Part shown: in pieces, positions 7,601 to 11,462 of the stretch
Layout of the letters: every line of letters starts with the position of its first letter
Position numbering within the stretch: position 1 is the first letter of the stretch
Assembly (NCBI GenBank): GCA_023473205.1
Contig: JAMCYY010000093.1
Coordinates: forward strand, 1 to 11,462
Reading direction: 5' to 3'
Length of the DNA: 11,462 nt
From: Patescibacteria group bacterium
GTDB lineage: Bacteria > Patescibacteriota > Microgenomatia > UM-FILTER-40-11
Notes under the pieces: model-generated
What the model saw: only the letters and a program-made list of their open reading frames with translations
Told to the model about the DNA's origin: nothing
Database searches by the model: none
Program-made: the position numbers and the translations under genes

Positions 7601-9131
7601 AGTAACTGCTTTTTTAAAGGCAAGTTTGATTTTTCTTTTGTTTTTGGCCTTTTTTTACCGCATTTATGGACTGACAGGAAATTACTCTTTTTGGACTGAT
7701 GAGGCGAGTACCGCTCGTTTTGGCCGGGCAGTTAGCGAGAGTGGTTTGCCTTTAATTAAACTAAATAACTTTTCCCTTAAGGTTTACTTGGCCACTCATT
7801 ATTTGACTGGATTTTCTTTTAAAGTCTTAGGTCAAAATGAATTGGCAGCACGTTTGCCCGAGGTAATTTTTGGGACATTAGTGGTTTTACTTGTCTTTAT
7901 AATGGGGAAAAAATTATTTCAGCCGGAAGTTGGCTTAGCGGCAGCAGCTTTAACTGCTTTTTCTTATGCCCAAATTGCCTGGTCCCGCCAAGCCCGGGGC
8001 TACACGATTTTTGAATTTTTTTTCCTTTTAACCTTATTGGGGCTTTATCTTTATTTAGAATTTCAGAGAGGGCGATTCTTGATTCTTTTTTTCGGAAGCC
8101 TATTTTTTAGTATTTTAACTCATACCTTAGGGTTAACTTTACTGCCAATTGCCATGCTGTCTCTTTTAATGAAACCAAACACCAGGAAGATAGCGATTAA
8201 GTTAACTATTTTTCTGGTGATATTGGGAATTGTTTTGGCAGTTTTTTTGCAAAATGCCCTTGTCCCTCATTTAAGGACGATTCTCCCGCGTCTTTTGCAT
8301 GGAGGAAACTTTATTTCATATTATCATTCCCTTTTTTGGCGTCAGTACCCGATTTTTGTTTTTCTGAGCCTGCTGGCAATCTTTAATCTTTGGAAGCAAA
8401 AGAAAAATGATGTTTTAACTTTATTTTTGTCTTCATTGGTTATTTATCTTTTCTCAGCCTCTTTTTTACTTCATGTTCCTTTTGAAAAATATGTTTTAGT
8501 CCTTTTTCCCTTATTGTTTTTGCTGACGTCGGAATCAATTTTTGGGATCGCCGGTAATTTAGCTGAGGGATTTAAAAAGAATAAAATTGTTTTTTTCAAT
8601 TTACTTTTTAAAAAAGAAGTTCTCTTTTTTCTTTTAATCGGTTTTATTATCGGCAGTGGTAATAAGTTTTCCTTAAAGCCACGGCAGTTTTATTCTTTAA
8701 ATTTTGATATGCGGGAGATTCCGGAGATTAATTATAAAGGAATTTATGAAATGGTGGCGCAAAAAGCAAAGGGAAAAGATTGGAGCAAAATTGCTGTCGT
8801 GGATATTGATGAAGATATTCCTTCATATTATTTAGGTGAAGGGAAGATTAGTTTCATACCGAGAAATGATATGGTTGATCTTAAAGTTTCCCAGAGTACG
8901 GGAGCGGTTTTTCTTCATTCCTTAGTAGACTTTGAAGAGGTTTATAAAAAATATCCGCTGGGTTTTTTAATTTTGGTTGAACATAATTTTAGGTTTTATC
9001 AAATCCCCACGAACGATTTTGCCAGAAAAAATCTTTTTTTAGAAAAAAAAGAAGAATATGCTTCTTTTTCCCCTGACTGGAACCGTTGGCCGGTGGAAGT
9101 ATATTCGTGGGGATTTGATAAAACTATGTGA
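7593..9131 (+). CDS. PMT-like (GT-C, RgtA-type) membrane glycosyltransferase
   Basis: The 512-residue protein has a first helix at about 8-25, then the outside loop NYSFWTDEASTARF (30-43) with the D36-E37 pair that is catalytic in PMT/ArnT enzymes. It continues with LAARLPEVIFGTL (84-95) and AWSRQARGYTIFEF (129-142), both signatures of the PMT_2 family. Helices go on to about residue 360; the last 140 residues are soluble and probably outside. The usual HPP motif of the second loop is weak (only THYLTG at 68-73). It should transfer a sugar from a polyprenyl-phosphate donor to a flipped glycan or surface protein. An SD-like AAGGA lies 4 nt before the ATG, the only one before a start in this window. 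The ATG is inside the end of the flippase gene. The last 45 codons contain a long perfect inverted repeat, and the frame stays open for 48 codons beyond the TGA stop. Confidence 0.92.
   Translation: MFKVTAFLKASLIFLLFLAFFYRIYGLTGNYSFWTDEASTARFGRAVSESGLPLIKLNNFSLKVYLATHYLTGFSFKVLGQNELAARLPEVIFGTLVVLLVFIMGKKLFQPEVGLAAAALTAFSYAQIAWSRQARGYTIFEFFFLLTLLGLYLYLEFQRGRFLILFFGSLFFSILTHTLGLTLLPIAMLSLLMKPNTRKIAIKLTIFLVILGIVLAVFLQNALVPHLRTILPRLLHGGNFISYYHSLFWRQYPIFVFLSLLAIFNLWKQKKNDVLTLFLSSLVIYLFSASFLLHVPFEKYVLVLFPLLFLLTSESIFGIAGNLAEGFKKNKIVFFNLLFKKEVLFFLLIGFIIGSGNKFSLKPRQFYSLNFDMREIPEINYKGIYEMVAQKAKGKDWSKIAVVDIDEDIPSYYLGEGKISFIPRNDMVDLKVSQSTGAVFLHSLVDFEEVYKKYPLGFLILVEHNFRFYQIPTNDFARKNLFLEKKEEYASFSPDWNRWPVEVYSWGFDKTM
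8993..9124. repeat. Perfect 21-bp inverted repeat with nested hairpin, in a gene's 3' end
   Basis: Bases 8993-9013 are the exact reverse complement of 9104-9124; the 90 nt between them include a second, perfect 9-bp hairpin (AAAAAGAAG at 9046-9054, CTTCTTTTT at 9061-9069, loop of 6 nt). The left arm encodes FYQIPTN and the right arm YSWGFDKT, so the two arms have no shared coding reason to match. The pattern ends 4 nt before the TGA stop. No target-site duplication is seen at the edges. Confidence 0.93.
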
Positions 9132-9132
9132 G

Positions 9133-9159
9133 GTGTCAGATGTATCAAAAGTATCAAAG
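9133..9159 (+). repeat. Three tandem 9-nt units (GTGTCAGAT / GTATCAAAA / GTATCAAAG)
   Basis: Three imperfect copies of one 9-nt unit follow one another at 9133, 9142 and 9151. The last two differ by only one base. They stand 1 nt after the TGA stop of the glycosyltransferase gene. Confidence 0.8.
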
Positions 9160-9167
9160 GAAGATGG

Positions 9168-9197
9168 GTAAGAGTAAGAGATAGAGTAAGAGTAAAA
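9168..9197 (+). repeat. Five tandem 6-nt units (GTAAGA-type)
   Basis: The units are GTAAGA, GTAAGA, GATAGA, GTAAGA and GTAAAA, starting at 9168. Slippage during replication would explain them. A change by whole units would not alter the frame of the surrounding open stretch. Confidence 0.85.
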
Positions 9198-9205
9198 CAA
9201 GATAA

Positions 9206-9235
9206 CCCTGTAAAATTGCAACAAATTTCACAGGG
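9206..9235. other. Stem-loop before the GT4 gene
   Basis: The arms at 9206-9217 and 9224-9235 pair at 11 of 12 positions (one A/C mismatch at 9212/9229) around a 6-nt loop. The base is GC-rich (CCCTGT/ACAGGG), the tip AT-rich. No run of T follows on either strand, so a normal intrinsic terminator is unlikely. It lies 39 nt before the next ATG and could protect the mRNA or attenuate transcription; that role is inference. Confidence 0.6.
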
Positions 9236-9274
9236 CAAGCAAGATGGCAAGGTAACAATTAAATTGAAAGACGA

Positions 9275-10468
9275 ATGAATAAATCTTTATCTATTTTAAT
9301 GGTCATTGAAAGGTTTGCCCCAATTGTCGGTGGGGCAGAGACGCAGTGCCGGGAGCTTAGTGAGGAATTTACGCGGCAAAAAGCCAAGGTAACAGTAGTG
9401 ACCAAAAGGTGGCAAAAAAAACTTTTAGCAAGTGAAGTTTTTCCTCCAGGTTTTGTGGTCAAGCGCTTAGGCACTGGTTTTGGACGTTTGGCTGATTATT
9501 GGAGCGGTTTGTCTTTAGCTTTTTACCTTCTCGGAAATTTTAAAAAATTTGATATTTTTTATATTAATGGCGGCTTGGCTAATATTTTTGGTTCAACTGC
9601 CACTATGATGGGCAAAATTTTTGGTAAAAAAGTGGTTTCTAAAGTAGAAACTCCAGGTGAACTTTTTTTCTCTGGAGATAAAGCTTTGTCAGCCAAAAAA
9701 TATGTTCACCTTTTAATAAAAACACGTTTGGCCCTTGCCTTAAAGGCAGACTTTTTTGTTGCTCAAACTCCCGAGATAAAAGAGGAATTAATCAGTCTTA
9801 GGATTAAAGAAGCCAGAATTAAAAGCTTCACTAATTCTGTTGATGACAGTATTTTTTTTCCGATTAACCCAAAGCAAAAAGCCGTTTTTAGAAAAAAATA
9901 TCCTTTCCCACAATACAAGTTTTGGATGACTTTTTGCGGTCGGTTAGTCAGAAGAAAAGGACTTTTAGTCTTACTGGATGCTTGGAAAATGGCAGGAGTG
10001 GAAAAAAAAGCGATTTTAATTATCGTGGGATCGGGTGAAGGGCAGCCAGATTCTGTGGAAAGAGAGGTCAAAGAAAAAGTGAAACAAGAAAAAATTGCCA
10101 ATGTTTATTTTTTAGGAACTAAAGGGCGTGAAGAAGTGGCAAAGCTTTTGCAAGCCAGTGATATTTTTGTTTATCCTTCGATCCATCCAGAAGGAACGGC
10201 CCTTTCTGTTCTTGAAGCAATGGCCTGTAGTTACCCAGTAGTGGTGAGTGACTTAGGAGGGCTTAAAGATGTGGTCAGTGATGGAGTAGAAGGTTTACTT
10301 GTTCCCGCAGGCCAGGTAGAACCTTTGGCTTTTGCTTTAAATAAACTGATTAAGAATACTGAACAAGGAAAACTCATGGGTAAAAATGGACTTTTAAAAA
10401 TAAAAGAAAACTATTTGGTTGAAAAAAATGTCAGCCGTTATTTGGCTTTTTTTAATGAAGTCGTTTAA
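9275..10468 (+). CDS. GT4-family glycosyltransferase, GT-B fold
   Basis: The 397-residue soluble protein matches the usual length of family GT4 retaining glycosyltransferases. The N-terminal Rossmann domain opens with ILMVIERFAPIVGGAETQCRELS (7-29), whose GG loop contacts the sugar donor phosphates and acceptor. The C-terminal domain opens with FCGRLVRRKGLLVLLDAW (220-237), where R223 and K228 are the phosphate-binding pair. IIVGSGEG (249-256), FLGTKGREEVAKLLQASDIFVYPS (279-302) and the E-x7-E motif (E306 to E314, EGTALSVLE) complete the family signature. All key residues are present, so it should be active. It probably adds a sugar from a nucleotide-sugar donor to a lipid-linked glycan at the inner face of the membrane. 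Donor and acceptor cannot be read. The ATG is part of ATGA with an upstream open frame; no Shine-Dalgarno site is seen. Its 3' end overlaps the next gene. Confidence 0.95.
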   Translation: MNKSLSILMVIERFAPIVGGAETQCRELSEEFTRQKAKVTVVTKRWQKKLLASEVFPPGFVVKRLGTGFGRLADYWSGLSLAFYLLGNFKKFDIFYINGGLANIFGSTATMMGKIFGKKVVSKVETPGELFFSGDKALSAKKYVHLLIKTRLALALKADFFVAQTPEIKEELISLRIKEARIKSFTNSVDDSIFFPINPKQKAVFRKKYPFPQYKFWMTFCGRLVRRKGLLVLLDAWKMAGVEKKAILIIVGSGEGQPDSVEREVKEKVKQEKIANVYFLGTKGREEVAKLLQASDIFVYPSIHPEGTALSVLEAMACSYPVVVSDLGGLKDVVSDGVEGLLVPAGQVEPLAFALNKLIKNTEQGKLMGKNGLLKIKENYLVEKNVSRYLAFFNEVV

Positions 10469-11462
10469 GAAAATGATTATCGTTGTTATTCTTGCCTTGG
10501 GGTTGATATTACGTCTAATTAATTTAAACCAAAGTTTATGGTTAGATGAAGCAGTTCAAGCCTTAACTAGCCGGGGAACCTTTAGCGGGATTTTTACTGA
10601 ACTTTTAGGTGATTTTCATCCGCCTTTCTATCACTTTTTAATGTATTTTTGGGTAAGAATTTTTGGCAGTACCGAAATTGCTTTAAGAATGCCTTCGGTA
10701 CTTTTAGGAGCAGGGACAGTTTTTTTAGTTTATAAAATTGGAAAATTAGGGAAATTGGGAAAATTAGGGGAACTGGCAGCAATATTTTTAGCAACTTCGC
10801 CTTTTCATCTGTATTATTCGCAAGAAGTAAGAATGTATGCGGTTTCAGCTTTTTTAGTGACAGGTTCTTTTTATTTTTTCTTAAGGGATATTTTTAGAGG
10901 TAAGGAAAATAGGAAACATTGGGGAAATAAAGGAAAGCTTGCCTATTTTCTTTTTACAATAGTGGCTATTTATACCGATTATTATGCTTTTTTTGCTTTA
11001 TTAGTTCAATTATTTTTACTTTTCTTAAAGAAACAATATAAAACTTTGCTTATTTGTTTATTTGCTTATTTGCTTATTTATTTGCCTTGGTTGCCAATGT
11101 TTTTCCGTCAATGGCAAACCGGAAAAATAGCTACGCAGATATTACCAGAGTGGGGACAGCTGGTAAATCTTTCTTTTTTCAAGGCTTTACCTTTAACTTT
11201 AACTAAATTCTTTATAGGGAGAGTGACGATTTTTAATAAAAAATTATATTTTTTTGTTGTCTTAGGAATATTGGGAATTTTAGGGTCGTTAGGGGTAAGG
11301 GCTATTAGTAAGATAAGGGAAGAGAAACAGGTGTGGGGAAAGGTGATCGTTCTTTGGCTTTGTTTGCCGATAATTATCGCCTGGTTAGTTTCTTTTTTCG
11401 TTCCCAATTATCAACCTTTCCGTTTATTAATTTGTTTGCCTGCATTTTATTTACTCTTAGCC
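10455..11462 (+). CDS. PMT-like (GT-C, RgtA-type) membrane glycosyltransferase, 3' end outside window
   Basis: A reading frame of 336 codons is open to the window edge. The likely start is the ATG at 10455 (MKSFKKMIIVV), overlapping the GT4 gene by 14 nt; the ATG at 10473, six codons later, is equally possible, and neither has a Shine-Dalgarno site. After a first helix (7-23) comes SLWLDEAVQALTSRG (27-41) with the D31-E32 catalytic pair. It is followed by DFHPPFYHFLMYFW (53-66), LRMPSVLLGAGTVFLVYKIG (77-96) and YYSQEVRMYAVSAF (120-133). These are the full PMT_2/RgtA family signatures in the usual order and spacing, clearer than in the other two such enzymes here. It should transfer a sugar from a polyprenyl carrier on the outer face. 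Unusually, it contains two short tandem repeats and a G-rich run, each listed separately. About the last 100-200 residues of a normal family member are missing because the window ends. Confidence 0.92.
   Translation, partial: MKSFKKMIIVVILALGLILRLINLNQSLWLDEAVQALTSRGTFSGIFTELLGDFHPPFYHFLMYFWVRIFGSTEIALRMPSVLLGAGTVFLVYKIGKLGKLGKLGELAAIFLATSPFHLYYSQEVRMYAVSAFLVTGSFYFFLRDIFRGKENRKHWGNKGKLAYFLFTIVAIYTDYYAFFALLVQLFLLFLKKQYKTLLICLFAYLLIYLPWLPMFFRQWQTGKIATQILPEWGQLVNLSFFKALPLTLTKFFIGRVTIFNKKLYFFVVLGILGILGSLGVRAISKIREEKQVWGKVIVLWLCLPIIIAWLVSFFVPNYQPFRLLICLPAFYLLLA
10740..10775 (+). repeat. Four tandem 9-nt units encoding GKL-GKL-GKL-GEL
   Basis: The units are GGAAAATTA, GGGAAATTG, GGAAAATTA and GGGGAACTG, in frame with codons 96-107 of the glycosyltransferase. 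They lie just after a membrane helix, in a probable cytoplasmic loop. The four G runs could also fold as a weak two-layer quadruplex. Confidence 0.9.
11046..11077 (+). repeat. Four tandem 8-nt units (TTGCTTAT) within a coding region
   Basis: Copies start at 11046, 11054, 11062 and 11070; the second has one change (TTGTTTAT). The unit is not a multiple of three, so gain or loss of one copy would shift the frame of the glycosyltransferase at about codon 198, inside a membrane helix. Confidence 0.9.
11273..11301 (+). other. Canonical G-quadruplex motif in coding strand
   Basis: Four G runs stand at 11273-11275, 11283-11285, 11292-11295 and 11299-11301, with loops of 7, 6 and 3 nt. This fits the G3+N1-7 rule. 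It is notable in AT-rich DNA, but the runs come from Gly codons in the repetitive peptide LGILGILGSLG, so a structural role is uncertain. Confidence 0.55.

Larger units (their letters stand above)
9132..9274 (+). other. Repeat-rich spacer, free of stops in the frame of the upstream gene
   Basis: The 143-nt spacer is purine-rich on this strand and unlike its neighbours. It holds three 9-nt units, two 6-nt tandem blocks and a hairpin, listed separately. In the frame of the upstream glycosyltransferase it has no stop from the TGA at 9129 to the TGA at 9276, which overlaps the next ATG as ATGA. The 48 codons would give a basic, simple peptide (GRWVRVRDRVRVKQD). The other two + frames contain stops. 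I see no convincing -35/-10 pair for the next gene. Confidence 0.75.

Noticed and set aside
9026..9050. A6, T7 and A8 runs near the end of the second PMT-like gene as slippage sites
   Set aside because: They encode an ordinary Lys/Phe/Glu-rich stretch. A frameshift this near the C-terminus would be a poor switch. They are mentioned only as part of the larger inverted-repeat region.
4460..9131. Possible recoding of TGA as glycine, as in some CPR lineages
   Set aside because: All six complete or long genes are free of internal TGA, and one of the two TGA stops forms a neat ATGA overlap with the next gene. A genome reading TGA as glycine would show many broken frames here.
9206..9235. Stem-loop as an intrinsic terminator of the flippase/glycosyltransferase transcript
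   Set aside because: The stem is good, but no U-rich tract follows on either strand, so I list it only as a stem-loop.
8999..9250. Overlapping - strand open frames rich in Ser, Thr and Tyr
   Set aside because: Their composition comes from the purine-rich repeats and the real + strand gene. They have no recognisable domain or start signal.

Overview
The window is an AT-rich bacterial segment (mid-thirties percent GC by eye) packed with genes for building and exporting cell-surface glycan. It holds eight protein genes. Seven are on the + strand, and both terminal genes run off the window. I see no RNA gene, insertion sequence or CRISPR array. The low GC, the tight packing, the almost complete lack of Shine-Dalgarno sites and the mix of gene families (B12-type radical SAM, several GT-C membrane glycosyltransferases, a very large GT-C/CBM membrane protein, a flippase) suggest a Candidate Phyla Radiation (Patescibacteria) genome, perhaps Microgenomates. 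That placement is an inference from style, not from a marker gene. TGA is a normal stop here: no long gene is interrupted by it and two genes end with it.

Layout. (1) 2-919: 3' part of a radical SAM enzyme. (2) 929-4462: a 1177-residue membrane protein with a GT-C-like N-terminal half and a long outside part containing a CBM4/9-like module. It shares an ATGA overlap with (3) 4459-4827, a small four-helix membrane protein of unknown function. (4) 4832-6316 on the - strand: a PMT/ArnT-like membrane glycosyltransferase, the only reversed gene, with its stop 4 nt from the stop of gene 3. (5) 6368-7600: a Wzx/MOP-type flippase. (6) 7593-9131: a second PMT-like glycosyltransferase, overlapping gene 5 by 8 nt. 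A 143-nt repeat-rich spacer follows. (7) 9275-10468: a cytoplasmic GT4 glycosyltransferase. (8) 10455 to the window end: the N-terminal 336 residues of a third PMT-like glycosyltransferase, overlapping gene 7.

Working model (inference): the GT4 enzyme adds sugars to a lipid-linked glycan on the inner face, the flippase moves it across the membrane, and the GT-C enzymes extend or transfer it outside using polyprenyl-phosphate sugars. The radical SAM enzyme may modify a lipid or another small molecule for the same envelope.

The more unusual content is at DNA level. It includes a perfect 21-bp inverted repeat in the 3' end of gene 6, a cluster of short tandem repeats between about 9133 and 11077 (one with an 8-nt unit inside gene 8, which could shift its frame), a symmetric divergent promoter candidate at 6335-6359, and an exact in-frame 24-bp duplication at the start of the giant gene. 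I did not find a clearly new biological system. The strongest leads are the inverted repeat with its repeat-rich spacer and the possible repeat-driven variation of gene 8.
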